Shown here: piece after piece, positions 12,221 through 24,157 of the stretch
How positions within the stretch are numbered: the stretch's first letter is position 1
Layout: the number at the start of each line of letters is the position of its first letter
Assembly (NCBI RefSeq): GCF_036588685.1
Contig: NC_086375.1
Location: 11,525,916 to 11,589,915, forward strand
From: Mytilus trossulus
Lineage: Eukaryota; Mollusca; Bivalvia; Mytilida; Mytilidae
Reading direction: 5' to 3'
Length of the DNA: 64,000 nucleotides
The notes under the pieces: model-generated
Told to the model about the DNA's origin: nothing
Databases searched by the model: none
What the model saw: the letters and a program-made list of their open reading frames with translations, nothing else
Program-made: the position numbers and the translations under genes

Positions 12221-15200
12221 GCACGGCCAAAGCGAAATTAAATCGTCATTTAACAAACAAGAAAAACAGATTCCGGTAGCTCTCAATCAATTCCAGAAAA
12301 CTTGGTAAATAATGATCTTCAATCACAAAAACTGATAAATAAAAAAAATGTAAAAATGTCGTACATAAATAAGTTTCAACACACGTGTCAAAAAACGTAA
12401 TAGACTCGTCCACTGGAAAAACGACATTATCGGGTTAATCAGTTGTCATGCAATCCGGTTTTTATCCCAATGATCGATATTTTTTATTATCTATGAAACA
12501 AGAAAATTTCAAATGATTTGTTAATATTCAGTACTTTAATTGATGTATTCCACCTGTTCATATTTGGACAAGTCTATTTCTCTGAGATGATGCATCTTAC
12601 GGACTGATGACAAATAAGTGAAACAAACTTATTTTGTAATTGGTTTTAAACACAGGTTTCGTTCCGCAAAATTATTTGCGCAAAAGACATTTCAAGGTCA
12701 GTTATAATTGATTTGTCTATTTTTAGAAACGTAAATTGGAAGTTTTATTATTCACAACAGAAAGTGTTATCAACTTTGTTAATGATTAATGCATTTCATT
12801 TCATAAAAAAAGAAAATTTTAATTATTTTTCAGGGATAATGCATTGATAAGGGTCGGCGGGAATAAAAAAGCATGAAAGTCAATTTTATTTTTATTCTGA
12901 AAATCGGCAAAATCGGGTCGGCGGATCCGTAAACCAACAAATAAAAAAACCGTGGCCTTATGTCAACTTAAGAATTTGTTATCCATTCTGTGAAAAGGAA
13001 ACTTAAATGTGAGGTATTATCTAAGCAGAAAATATTGTAGAAGTTTTTAACTTTGTAATCCCATGAATTATACCTAATTTAATAGCTGTTCTATCCATAT
13101 CATTCTCTGGGTAAACAAATCCATTATGTACCAATAACTCTGCATTAGATCTGGCCCCGTAAAATATACTGATCTGAAAAGCCACAAGAGGAATACAGTT
13201 CTTATCAATACACAGAAAGATTTTTAGAAATACAATTCTGTTCATTTGAAAATTTTGCTTCTTTGAAGGCATAACCTTGGCAGAATCTCATAATACTATT
13301 TTTTGTTTATTGACATCAAGAAGAACACTATGTCATCAAAAAGTACATTATGTCATCAATAAATACACTATGTCATTAATAAGTACACCATGTCATTAAT
13401 AAGTACATCATGTCCTTAATAAGCACACCATATCATGAATAGGCACACAATGTCATCAATAAGAAGTAAAATAAAAAAAATACTGAACTAGAGGAAAATC
13501 AATTGGAAAATCCATAATCACATGGCAAAATCAAATAACAAAACCATCAAAAATGAATAGACAAGAACTGTCATATTCCTGACTTGGTAATTCATCAAAT
13601 TCTTTTATATTTACATTGAATGTAATTGAATTGAATAGGGAATATTATATCATCAATCAGTTCACAATAACAGTGTTCTAAAAAAGAACTTACCAAAATA
13701 TTTGATGAACCATGCATAATGGAAGTTCATACAATTGTAAAGGTGTTTCAATGCATCCTATCAGTAAAAGAATTAGAGATGATATCAGATCTGACCTCAT
13801 ATACTCTTTTCTTATCAAATTACTAGTTGACTCACCTGTTCACCTTGTTTAAATTCCTTCAAGGCAAAACAGTCACTGCAGTCCGATTCCATGTTATAAT
13901 CTGTTGTTATCTAAAAATAGTTTGTCAGAAAACAATTATTTCTTTATTCAATTATATAAAATAATAACGAATTACAAATGAGAAACATTATAATTCATAC
14001 ATTGAAATGTATATGGCTTGCTAAAACCCTATCCCCCCTAACAAGAAACAACTTTGTTCAAATAAATGAGCTGTCCAATAAAAAGAACCTAAAAAGATGT
14101 CACCACATTTAAATTGTTTGATCACTAGAAAAGCCAAGAGTCTCATTTAATAAGGATTTTTGATGGCACATCCAGGGACTCACAATGTTTCACCATGGTG
14201 AGTCCTACATTGAGAGAATGAAATTTTATTTCTATATCATTACTTAATTCAGTTGGCATGACAAAATAGAGCAAGGAAATGTCATTTTGTTAAAATATTT
14301 TTGTCATAAAATATTTATATTGTGCTTAATTAATACAATGTGCAACATTTTACAATTTTGGTGCATCTTTTTCAGTTTTGAAAATAATGAGTCCAGACAG
14401 ATTTTCAAGAGTCTAGGATGTGTGGACTAGCCTCAATGTTAAAGCTTCATTTTAAAATCTATTTTTTTTGTTACAAATAAATGAGCTTCTAATCAAACTT
14501 ACTGTTCCGTTACAATGATTACACATATCCCACATTGGTATCAGACCAAATGTGATCTTACTGCCATCTGGTGTTGGAATCTGATTTTGTCTGGTCATAA
14601 CTGTTGAAACTGCCCATCTGTAAAACAATATTGAAATGTTGGTTGAAATCATAAATGGTTACACTGAGATTTGGTGATAATTTTTTATTTTTCAATTCAT
14701 GAACAAATTGTGACAAACCAAAACTCTTATTCATTGTAACAGACGAGTTATCTCCCCTATGTTAATATCAAAGAATTACTTTTTACAAATAAAATACTAA
14801 TACCTATAAACTAATTTACTTGAGTTTATAACACTTTATTTTCAAAAAGATCATAAAATAATAACAAAAAAAAAGGATCTCACCTGTAATCTTCAAATGT
14901 AAAACAATCTTTAATTGGCAGCTTTGATGTTGCTGGTAGATTCTATAATAAATCAATACAAAAAGAAAGAAAGATAAAAATTGCAACAAATAATGCAGGG
15001 GTGGATCCAGCCATTTTAAAAAGTGGGGGTTCCAACTATATTCTCCCATTCAAATGCATTGATGGGCCCAAAAAAGGGGGTCCTGACCCAAGGACCACCC
15101 CCTGGATCCGCCAATGTTACGGTAGTGTAACTCACCTAGACATTCATTTTTAAAACTTCTATGGAATTGTTCTCCTTTTCTTGAATCACACTGTATCTAT

Positions 15201-18200
15201 AAACTTTCAACTTGTTAAGTAAAGCTCCATATAACATAATTATGATAATACAAGTGATATCTATGTTTTCTTTTTAATTTTGTTGTGACAAGTTGATATA
15301 TGCAAATTCCATAAGAAATTCAAATAATTAATTCAATGCATTAACTATGTGTTTAACCTAAAAATTTCTAATGAAATTCCCAATATCAAGCCAGGAGGAG
15401 GCAAATACTTGACTATAAGTAGCAGTTAACAGGCTATTATTTGAACTTGAAATTATTTTTAGTTATAGAATTTGCCTAATTTCTTGTTGTGGAATTTTTT
15501 TTATAAATTCCATGTTTATTCTGAAATATTATGTTTTGAGCCTAGCATAGCACTTTCCAGATAGTGTATTTTGTATAGATAGTTTGGTGCGTGGCACAAT
15601 ACATTCTATTATAAATGTTCTATCTTCTTTGTAATAGAAAGTGTTGTGTGGCGGCAAATGAACATTATAATACAGAATAATCATGGAATTCATTTAAAAT
15701 TTCTAACACAAGAAATAATGCAAATTCCATAATTAAAAATAATTCCAAGTTCAAATAATAGCCTGTAAGTTGTAAACCCTTCACCAACAAACCAATACAA
15801 AACATATCTGGAACAGTTGAGAATCAAACTTCAAGATATGAGTTAAAATGAGTACCTGTAAAGAGGATTTCCCAACAAACAATAACATTTTCAAAGGTGC
15901 TGGATTTACTCACCTGAAATAACCTGTAAAAGTAGGCATACTGTCTGGCTATGTTTTTCAACTGATTATAACAATCACCTAGAAAATAAATGTATATTCT
16001 AATATGATGTGCTTCTTTCCCTTTGTAAAAAACACAGTGATAAAATTCTCGATATATCTAAACTTAGCGCAGACTCAGAGATATACATAATAATGGCTGT
16101 TACAATTTACTTTCCACGTAAATCTACATGTATTGGAACCTATTTGCAGACCCTTTGCCGATTTTATTGATTTAAAAAGGACAAAATAACTGTTATTCTT
16201 ATTCGGATGTATAATTAAAAGCAGTTATGCACAAGAGCTCGGTAAAAATCAACAAATAAAAATAAAATAAAATTCCACGAAAGTCAATTATTTTTTTGGC
16301 ACTCCATAGTTAAGCCCGATTTCAAAACATGACGTCATACAAATGAAACTGCTAAAGTTGAAAGTTTTCTGTTATGTGAACCAGCGAAATTCGTATGATA
16401 TTGTATTAAAACCAACTTTTGAGGTTTTGTTTTATTTTCTATTCTATTGCATTATTTGCATATTTACTAATTTCAGCAAGTCACTTTGGATTTGACAGAA
16501 GCTTATGAAAAAATCATGGAAATTTAAAATGGCAAATGTTGGGTTTGAGAATTAGTAGAATTAAACAATTTTTTTCTAGCAGTTATTCATGAAATAACCC
16601 ATGCAAGCTAGATTCATTAAGATATTTGAGCTTTATCTAACAGGGAGTAAAAAAGATCAGCCACACACAAACCAAACCAACCCTTGCTTCAGTATTTTGA
16701 TAACAGTATTTGTTCTATAAAAATGGAAATAATATTCATTGAAGCCATAGATTGTTGAAAATTTACACATGGCCTGGGTCGTGATATTCGTTAATTTTAT
16801 CCCTGGCTAATGCTCAGGATAAAATTTGAATGTCACGGCTCAGGCCATGTGTAAATTTCCAACAATCTTTGGCTTCCATGAATTTTTTTTTGAATAAAAC
16901 ATCATAACACTGAAACATTATTGTTTACTAATATTATACCGGTAGTTATTTATGATGATCCATTATGCAGGTGTGAATTCACAGAACATAGACACTTAAT
17001 TTGGTCAACATGCATACAAAGTAGTGCGAAGAGTAATGGCATATTTAGCATGTTTATTAAAAAGACACCAGGTGTTTCTTTAAAAATCATATAAGATTTT
17101 TTTTCCAAATCTTTTACCACAACCTGACCATGAGAGCAGAACACAGTGATGTATTATTGCCTTACGTTACATCAAGGCAGTAAGAATTTTTTTTAGAATA
17201 ACCTCTAAACAAAATGTTAGCACGATTCTAAAAACAAAACACTGAACCTTGGCAGTAAAGGGAGATAACCCTACCTGTGCCAAGGGAGATAATAACTTAC
17301 TTTGTACAGGAGAGCCTTTTAGAAGTTTAATTTCATCCTCTGTAAAGTAGAGTGGTGTGCAATATGAATCTGGTAATACATTTATCATATGTTAAGGTTA
17401 TAAGTATATGTTTTTTATGTTTTAAGTTGGAGGAAACAACTGTATTGGGACACTAAATTGATAGTTGTTATAGGCGATATTGTGGCTAGAGCTTAATTTA
17501 ATCAATTTACATAGGACTATGGAATGTAAGGACCAAAGTTTTTCTTCAATTTTTGAGAATGAGGGATACTATGATTTCACCTCCAAATTTCTTGGTTTTA
17601 CAATAAACTTTCAACTGAACAACAATGTTCTCTAAAATCAAAACAACATATGCAAGCATATAAGGTGAAAAACTTGTATTTTAAAGCCAAAGCAGTGTAA
17701 GTCTGTAACTGATTTGAATCATTAACTTGATAAATGCTATACAAAATATTTTGTATCTTTTTCACAAGAGTAATGGTAAAAAATTACCAAAAGTTTTATT
17801 TAATATAAATTATATCTTACATTTTCCTAGCATGGAAAAGGGGAGATAAGTCATTGTTTTTATATTGAAAAAGTCAAATAAAAGTAAAAACAGGCTATTT
17901 GTTTATTATGTTGTTTCCAAAATGTTATCCAACATAATAGAGTGTATATGTTCATGATATTTATAGATTATAGTTGATTATCTCAACGAGATTGATTTTC
18001 TCGCTTGAGCTGGAACAGCGAAAGTGAGAAAAGCAATCGAGTTGAGATGACCAATGATAATCTGTTTATCGCTATTTTACCTATGACAACGTTGTCAATT
18101 TCAATGTCAATTTCGTTAGCAACGCCACGTGGCCTCCTAATTTTCTAGTGATAATTTTTTCATCTCAAGCGAGAAGCATGATATGAAAATTATCACAAAA

Positions 18201-21200
18201 AAAGATCAAATGAAAAATGCACAAAATAGCGATAAAATGCTTTATATGAATAATTCACCTTGACAGTTTCAGCTGAGTAAAAAATATGTAAAAGGATATC
18301 AATGTAAGGTTTCCAGAATGATTCAAGCATCTTCTTCTCACAGAGCAGGTGGAGGGCTAGTAGTATACTTGGCATGGCTTGTAACATTTTATCTTGCCCA
18401 ATTAATGGTCCTATAAAAAACATAGACATGTACTTTTTTTTATTATCATATTTTGTTCATTAATAAATCATTTGAATATATTGAACAATAATCAATACAA
18501 ATATAAAATATAATTGTTAATATCAGAAAAGTTTATGCTTTATTCAGTGTGTCTTCATTAATATTTCTCTTTCTATTCATTCATATAATCAGAACAATTT
18601 TATTTCCTCAAAAATGAGCTGATATGCACTGTTTTACATTGTCATTTCAAAGCCATTTATAGCTGACTATGCGGTATGGACTTAGCTCATTGTTGAAGGC
18701 CATACAGTGACCAGTAGTTGTTAATTTCTGTGTCATTTTTGTCTCTTGTGGACAGTTATCTCATTGGCAATCATACCACATCTTCTTTTTTATATGCACT
18801 GTTAACAACAGTTCTTTTAACGGTTGAATGTTTTAGTTATCAAATTTCTATTATAAAATGTGAGGCAGATCTACATGTATCACAAACAAAAGCTTTGTAC
18901 AGTGAAAGTGTAAGAGACGTTCTAAATTTGTATCTACAGAAGGTAACTCCATTTTCAAAGTGCCTTCCTGGTATGTTGTTTAAATGGAACAGTCTCTCTA
19001 ATCTATATATATATATATATTACCCAATACTGAATCTCTGGCTGTTTGTGTTGTCATCATGACTTTTCTAGGTATGGTTAAAAATGGATCAGCTTCCTGG
19101 AAAAAGAAATAAAGTTTGTAAATCTTCTGAAATGTACACATTTATATATAGATTCCACAACTTCAACGAGTGTATTACAATATTTCTCAACTCAAGGCAG
19201 TTAAATTTAAATATCTAAAGCGTGAGGCTTGTCAAGCTTTTTAAATAATTAAAATTTAACTGTTCAGAGCGGAGATATATCTTTATACACTATTTAAAGT
19301 GGTGGAATCTGTTTCTCTTATGATTTTTTTATCCTTCCTTTTAAATTGAGGAAAGTTGTGTACTTTTGATATAACGTCATCAAGCATGGTTGCCTTTTTT
19401 CATGACGTCACAATAAGAAAATTCAGAAGAAAACAAGAAAATTTCAACCAATCATATGCTGAGAACAGATTTTTCACTAGTGAGGAGAAATATTTTTCTC
19501 ACAAGGGTCAGGAAATGTGAAAATAGCACAAAAAATTAGAAAAAGATTCACACAAAACTTAAAAGGAGTGTAATCAAAATAAACATTTGTAGCTGAAAAA
19601 ATTTATTCAATATTTCATGGACAACATGTTCCATTTCAGTTCCATGTTGGTTTTTTTTTTTACCTGAAAAGCACAATTTGCCATGGCTATAACCATGACT
19701 ACTACTCTTATACATTTGTATAATGAATTGTTTATTATTTTATTGTGTTATTAAATTTTTCATCAATTGCTAAAATATTACCTTTGTGTAAATGAAAGTT
19801 CTAAAAACTATAAATTTAATTTTATCATATGTTCATTAATTTACTACTTACTTTGAGATCTTTGGTGGCTTGTAAGCCAAATCCACAACCAGGAAAGTTC
19901 TTTATATCTACAACACTTGTTTCTACACCATTACTATGTAACCATTCTATAAATCCTGGGAAATTCTTCTCTCTGTCTACTGCAGGAGTACATAGACCTA
20001 GAAATGAAAGACAACTCATTATTTCATGCCTGGATAAATATTAAATATGTACTGATTAACTGCTATTAACATAAAAGGAGAATGTGTCCATAGGACACAT
20101 ATGATGCCAAACCTTGCATATACCCGGTAACATTATACATTGTTATAAGAGGACACTATTAAAGAATCAATTTTTCCATTTTTTTAATTTAATCTGAGTT
20201 TTGTGGTATATTTGTTTTAAAAATTGTGTATGAGTTTCGTAACATTTGGTTGAGGCAAATTCAAGTCAAAGAACGGAAATGAAAAAATTAAGCAGTTTTT
20301 TTCCATTTATAAGCATTGTGTATTAGTTTCAAATATTTAGTTCAGGCAAACTAAAGTTAGAAAAAGGAAACTTATTTTGGGACCAATATTAATTTATAAC
20401 CAATGAGAGAAGAGATTTAAACAAACCTGATTGTAAATCTATAACTTTTTCAACTAGAGCCTTGATCTTCATATACTCCTCCAACTCTTTTGGACCAGCT
20501 GCATTCACAGGATTAGAACAAACTGAAATGTATGTTATAGTTGTGAAAAACTTGCTGATAATATACAAATATTTGATCAATTCAGTTTCAAAATGGATGA
20601 CAAATTTGCATTCTTTGTATTACAAAAATGTATAACCTTTCTTGAGAACCTGCTATCATCCCTGAGTTTTACATTTGTCAGTAGTTAGTCGCTTCACATG
20701 AATATTAATTCTGTTTTTTGTTAACAGGTTTCATTGATTTGAAAGGCGTAGATGGCTGAGGCGTCTAAGACGTCAAACAGTATCACTAGCCTGTAAGCGC
20801 TGAGGTTGTGACTTGGTTGTAGGTGCTTTTTTACTCCAATATTAATTGACCAGGATTGTCAGTTTTCTACCAAAGGTTGTGGTTCTCGCTTGCATTCTCA
20901 TAAAAACTTATAATTACCATCAGGAAATAACTAACAGTGCTGAAAATGGCTTTAGACATCAATCAATCTGGCCAAAAACAATTGACCTATTTTATATATA
21001 TAAGTCTGAAAATTAAACCCAAAATGTTAGATTATATTTTTATGCTGACATTCTTTTTTATCCTCAATGGAATTTAAATTTGAACTCACACCTTTGATAC
21101 ACCACAGCACCAATTGCTTATCTTCATTTCTAACTCTTTAGACCACTCATTTTAGCCTCATGAACAGTTCACTGCCCTCCCAACCATATCGCCTATTTAC

Positions 21201-21414
21201 ATGAATATATATGGAGAGTTGTCTCATTGGCACTCACACCACATCTTCCTATATCTATATAAAATTATGTTGTACATGATGTTACAAAATATTTACCTTC
21301 TAACAGCTGATTAACTGTATCCAAGACTTCTTTCTTTTCACCTTTAGATAATTCCTTATGTTCAGGAGAAGCTGCAGCTGGCTTTTCTTTATTCTTTTTA
21401 CTTTTCTTTCCCAT
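7244..21414 (-). CDS. SETD3: SETD3-type actin-histidine N-methyltransferase (15 coding exons)
   Basis: SETD3 methylates a histidine of actin using SAM, in the cytoplasm. Coding exons in transcript order: 21297-21414, 20427-20522, 19852-19997, 19024-19096, 18300-18410, 17301-17372, 15914-15978, 14884-14942, 14503-14617, 13836-13910, 13074-13173, 11412-11478, 10067-10152, 9449-9609, 7244-7432. They sum to 1533 nt, giving 510 aa plus TAA, with every phase compatible. The N-terminus is MGKKSKKNK, like the human protein. The SET domain shows GFGLQATKD (110-118), TRQNQIPTPDGS (255-266), WDMCNH (276-281) and IFYGARSNAE, whose Tyr315 corresponds to the catalytic tyrosine. The RuBisCO-LSMT substrate-binding domain follows, with SFLRVFNMTE and KLWKFLETRLALLL. 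The C-terminus is a short charged tail, so the protein is shorter than human (about 594 aa). Most introns are GT-AG; the exon 5/6 intron looks U12 AT-AC. Identification is from recalled family sequence and is very secure; the exon 5/6 junction is the least certain. Confidence 0.93.
7931..9205. mobile_element. Interspersed repeat with hairpin ends (GAGGCTC...GGTGAGCT), copy 1
   Basis: The element starts at the 16 bp perfect palindrome AGGCTCTTAAGAGCCT and ends in the hairpin AGCTCACTTGGCC-TTTT-GGCCAGGTGAGCT. Inside, a segment of about 470 bp (GGCAATAACTCCTAAAGGGG through TTTCAGAGGAGAAGATTTTT) is tandemly duplicated. It sits in a SETD3 intron between exons 15 and 14. I recall this family as common in bivalves. 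No protein is encoded. Confidence 0.75.
9940..10024 (-). pseudogene. Duplicated copy of SETD3 exon 13
   Basis: This 85 bp segment in the intron after SETD3 exon 13 is a close copy of the exon and its donor site (10054-10139), shifted by 114 bp. In the exon's reading frame it still encodes GEIPVETHLVSFLRVFNTTE and ends in the same GAAG/GTAAG donor. The copied sequence stops before the original acceptor. The codon TCT is replaced by TAG, which also makes a CTAG acceptor-like site; splicing there is out of phase with both exon 12 and exon 13. It is best read as a non-functional tandem exon duplication. Confidence 0.7.
10289..11173. mobile_element. TTAA-flanked element with AAGGATGTAC ends and a nested insertion
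   Basis: The left end reads TTAAGGATGTACTAATTAGG and the right end CACCTAAGCACATCCTTAA, again bounded by TTAA. Within it, 10341-10805 is a different repeat with CATGTTCAATGGACCGTG duplicated internally and a GACA/GACG-rich stretch, ending GTAGGTGGGGCATAAT. A 5' part of the same outer family is at 27759-28005 in CCNK intron 3. Confidence 0.65.
11928..12960. mobile_element. DNA element with ~35 bp terminal inverted repeats and a poly-G tract
   Basis: The left end reads TAGGCCACGGTTTTTTTATT and continues TGTTGGTTTACAGAT; the right end is its inverse, ATCCGTAAACCAACAAATAA to CCGTGGCCTTA. Both ends carry a GGTCGG-type motif just inside. The 1 kb body has no transposase frame and includes a run of 30 G at 12189-12218. 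It lies in the SETD3 intron between exons 12 and 11. Confidence 0.75.
13318..13465. repeat. 22 bp minisatellite in a SETD3 intron
   Basis: About seven imperfect copies of a unit like AAGTACACTATGTCATTAAT. The array is non-coding and ends 145 bp upstream of SETD3 exon 11. Confidence 0.75.
15430..15765. mobile_element. MITE with ~45 bp inverted repeats (CAGGCTATTATTTGAAC)
   Basis: The left end CAGGCTATTATTTGAACTTG is mirrored by CAAGTTCAAATAATAGCCTG at the right, and the pairing continues inwards past ATAGAATTTGC. The 336 bp element lies in the SETD3 intron between exons 8 and 7. No coding capacity. Confidence 0.8.
16734..16883. repeat. Foldback palindrome (arms about 65 bp) in a SETD3 intron
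   Basis: The sequence from TTCATTGAAGCCATAGATTG to about 16800 pairs with the reverse complement ending CAATCTTTGGCTTCCATGAA, with a small loop around CCCTGGCTAATGCTCAGG. It would form a long imperfect hairpin. It is probably a miniature foldback transposon. Confidence 0.75.
17373..18299 (-). other. SETD3 intron 5, candidate U12-type AT-AC intron
   Basis: Read on the minus strand, exon 5 ends ...CCTTACATTG and is followed by ATATCCTTTT (18299 downwards), a match to the U12 AT-AC donor consensus ATATCCTTT. Near the other end is CCTTAAC (17397-17391), the core of the U12 branch site, then AC at 17374-17373 about 19 nt later. Joining with AT-AC keeps frame: the exons meet as Tyr-Ile-Ala-Asp-Ser-Tyr. 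Using the CAG three bases further on (exon start 17369) also keeps frame and drops one residue. Neither GT after exon 5 that I examined (18261-18258 region) keeps frame with exon 6. The intron contains a foldback repeat near 17960-18060. Confidence 0.7.
17955..18240. repeat. Foldback repeat in SETD3 intron 5
   Basis: GATTATCTCAACGAGATTGA to GAGCTG pairs with CAGCGAAAGTGAGAAAAGCA to GATAATC. A second inverted pair, ATCGCTATTTT and AAAATAGCGAT, lies near 18067 and 18223. This is probably a miniature DNA element. Confidence 0.5.
20741..20970 (+). mobile_element. tRNA-derived SINE in SETD3 intron 1
   Basis: The head reads TGGCTGAGGCGTCTAAGACG, resembling a pol III A box (TGGCNNAGNNG). About 45 bp later is GCGCTGAGGTTGTGACTTG in the B-box position (degenerate GGTTCGANNC). 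A conserved-looking body follows (TGTCAGTTTTCTACCAAAGG), and the element ends in an ATCAATC repeat tail. No intact tRNA cloverleaf is present. Confidence 0.6.
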
Positions 21415-22541
21415 TGTTTATTATTCACGTCTCTCTTAAACCTATAGATACATGTACATTATATATAACTAAATATAAACTTAGCTTAATTAAATAAATT
21501 CAATTACATAAATACATACAAGGACATTTTTTTCCATTTCCCATAATCACTGATGGCATTTAAGGTTGACCCATAGAATCAACCACATGTCCCCATTCAA
21601 ATCCATTGATCGTCCAAAAAAAGGGGGGTTCCAACCACTGGACCCCCCACTGGATCTGCCACTGTATACCAACTATAAAGTTTCATCTTGCCTAAATCAG
21701 TTTGAGGGATTCAGAACTCAGAGGTAATTCATAAGATACTCAAAGCAGAGATCTCCCTGAAATTTAATCATGAAGGGCTCTTTGCTAAAATAGAATGGAA
21801 GATTTGTAGATCTGGGTGTGTTTTGGGAGAGCAATTTCATGGGAACATTTTGATTAGATCAATAATGTGTCAATAATTTTCAACAGAGTTAATTTTGCTT
21901 TTTTTTGTCAGAATATTAATACTCTGTCCTTGTCCTTCATCATTGTTCATTGGTCCATAGGTGGTCTTTCTCTGCTTTTTGTTCAGGTTCAGATTTTTAG
22001 CTAATATATGAGCTTGTGGAAGAAGATAATTTGTTCTATAGATTTGTTAGCTGTCTCATCACATACACAATGTACACTGAAACTCAACAAGAAAAAAAAA
22101 CACCCCTAAGATGTGGATGATAAATAAACAATTATTTGATGCCCAGAGTAGCAGAGTGCAGGGCATGCAGGGTGTGGTCACAAATGTCTGAAATAAATCT
22201 TTGCTTAGGATCATGCAATTGTTCGTCTGTTTAAAGTATACCCATCATAAACAGGATTTTGGCAAAATGGTACATTTAATTTGCCTTGAAGTGTTACATT
22301 CTTACATTTCCCCTGCTGTGAAGTTGAAATTCCTCAATTCATTATTTTTTACAGGCAATATTGTAACATGAATAGAACATATTTTGTTAAGGCTTATTCT
22401 TTTTAATGACAAAATTTTTCTTAATAGCATTGGTACTGTTTTTGTAGTCAAAGTAAATGATCTTAAAATTTACCTTAAATGGGCAATACCTTTTTAAAGC
22501 ATGTGTTTGGTAAAAAAAGAGAGACTTCACAAACAATTTAC

Positions 22542-22690
22542 CTACCAGTAAAGAAATAATGAATGAAAGTTGTAATTGGACAACTGAACTGCAACACTAT
22601 TTGGCAAAGGATCTGGTCGTTTTTACCACAAGCTGACAATGTGATATTAAATTTCAGCAGTATCTCACTAATTCCAACTTCCGCTGTGTT
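22542..22690 (-). other. Candidate SETD3 5' non-coding exon
   Basis: A TATAG acceptor at about 21439 lies just upstream of the SETD3 start codon, and a donor-like TAG/GTAAAT reads on the minus strand at 22541, so a leader exon in this interval is plausible. The 5' end near 22690 is a guess from a slightly more GC-rich patch containing TACGTCACC. No transcript support is available. Confidence 0.25.
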
Positions 22691-22950
22691 CTACGTCACC
22701 ACATTTCGTATGTCGTGAAAATCTCCCGATTATTTTAAATTAAAATGAAATCTAATGCACTTTATTAAAGTTAAAAAAAAGTATTAAAAAAGAAAGAAAA
22801 AATATGAAAAAAATCATTTGAAACTACTGCTATAAAATATTACAAATATTTACGACATTACGAAAACTAGTCTGAGCCGTTACGTTTGGTATTTTTTTTT
22901 TAGAAACAAGATATATTTCAGTAAAAACAGATTATTTACGATTCAAACAG
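22691..22950. promoter_or_regulatory. Candidate shared promoter between SETD3 and CCNK
   Basis: SETD3 and CCNK are divergently transcribed and their start codons are 2.7 kb apart. This interval lies between a candidate SETD3 leader exon and a candidate CCNK leader donor (AAACAG/GTATGA at 22950/22951). It contains a CRE-like TACGTCA near 22692 and no repeat that I recognise. The placement is inference from orientation and splice-like signals. Confidence 0.3.
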
Positions 22951-23010
22951 GTATGATACATTGAAACCTAACGGTATGTAAAGTACATTACCAGATTTTT
23001 ACAGATTTGG

Positions 23011-23852
23011 GTCGAATAGTGACACAGATTTTTGGAGTAAGCTAGTCATAAAACTAAAAAAAATATGTAATTATCCACAAAGACGCAATTTTTTTGTGTG
23101 TGAAAATATACCAGAGGAAAAGAATTCTAACTAATAAGTCAAACATAAACTGACACCAAAGTGACATGAAAGACCAACACACAAATTATAGTTCTCAAAA
23201 TACAACATAGAAAAACAAAGACTCTGAAACATAAGCCCTGCTGCCTAATATGAGACAGGCATTACCTGTGAATGGAGACGGAGTCAGTATTTCTTTTTAA
23301 TTCCAACATGTTGGTAAAAGAAAAGGAAATACTGTAAAGTTTCCAATACTGGTTCTGTTCAACTGTAGTTAGGGATTTAGTTGTGACATTTTTAAGTTAT
23401 GACATCCTATTCAAGGTAATCAAAGAAACGCTGTTATCAGGTAACGTTTTTTCATATCAAACAATTATTTAAACTGATTGGGTGTTGAATTCCTTCCTAT
23501 ATTTGTTGATATGCTGATAGATATACATTTTATTCAGTCTCATGCCAACAAGACCGGAAACAGAAGTAAGAATTTCCTGAAATTTTTAATTTTTTTTTAT
23601 TGATTTTTCTACCGTAAAGTTTCCAATACTGGTTCTGTTCAACTGTAGTTAGGGATTTAGTTGTGACGTTTTTAAGTTATGACGTCCTATTCAAGGTAAT
23701 CAAAGAAACGCTGTTATCAGGTAACGTCGAATAGTGACACAGATTTTTATCTCATATTAGGCAGCAGGGCTTATGTTTCAGAGTCTTTGTTTTTCTATGT
23801 TGTATTTTGAGAACTATAATTTGTGTGTTGGTCTTTCATGTCACTTTGGTGT
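23011..23852. repeat. Long inverted repeat with nested direct repeats upstream of CCNK
   Basis: Two arms of about 103 bp (23153-23255 and 23749-23852) are reverse complements of each other. Between them sit two direct copies of a roughly 115 bp segment (23332-23448 and 23613-23727) that begin GTAAAGTTTCCAATACTGG. The motif CGAATAGTGACACAGATTTT occurs at about 23013 and again at about 23728, just before the right arm. The arrangement indicates at least two duplication or inversion events in the 5' region of CCNK. Confidence 0.85.
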
Positions 23853-24157
23853 ATTATACCCATATAAACTAAAATCTGAAAACAGGGTAATCTCACGTAG
23901 CTACGGAAGGGTAGGCAGATCCTGGTCCAAATGTGACACCTATCTTGTTGCTGATGAGGGAAAAAAAACTTGTTTTTAGTCCAAGTCTGTAGGTCAGCCT
24001 ATGGGTATACGTATAGGGGACAGAATAAAGATATTCTTTTTCTAAAATGTATAGCAATATTCATTCATGTCTTTTTTCTAAATTAGGTTGCAGTTATATG
24101 TTCATTAGGATATATAGAGTTAATTTCAGCATAACTTGTATTATTATAATTATAGAT

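Noticed and set aside
18259-18410. Longer SETD3 exon 5 ending at AAG/GTGAATT
   Set aside because: It leaves phase 0, which puts exon 6 out of frame, and adds residues absent from the family; AT-AC splicing is a better fit.
18718-19062. 114-codon plus-strand frame
   Set aside because: It covers a dispersed repeat and runs antisense over SETD3 exon 4; no family similarity.
20401-20960. Possible functional tRNA gene near 20750
   Set aside because: Only A- and B-box-like strings are present; no acceptor stem or cloverleaf pairing, so a SINE is more likely.
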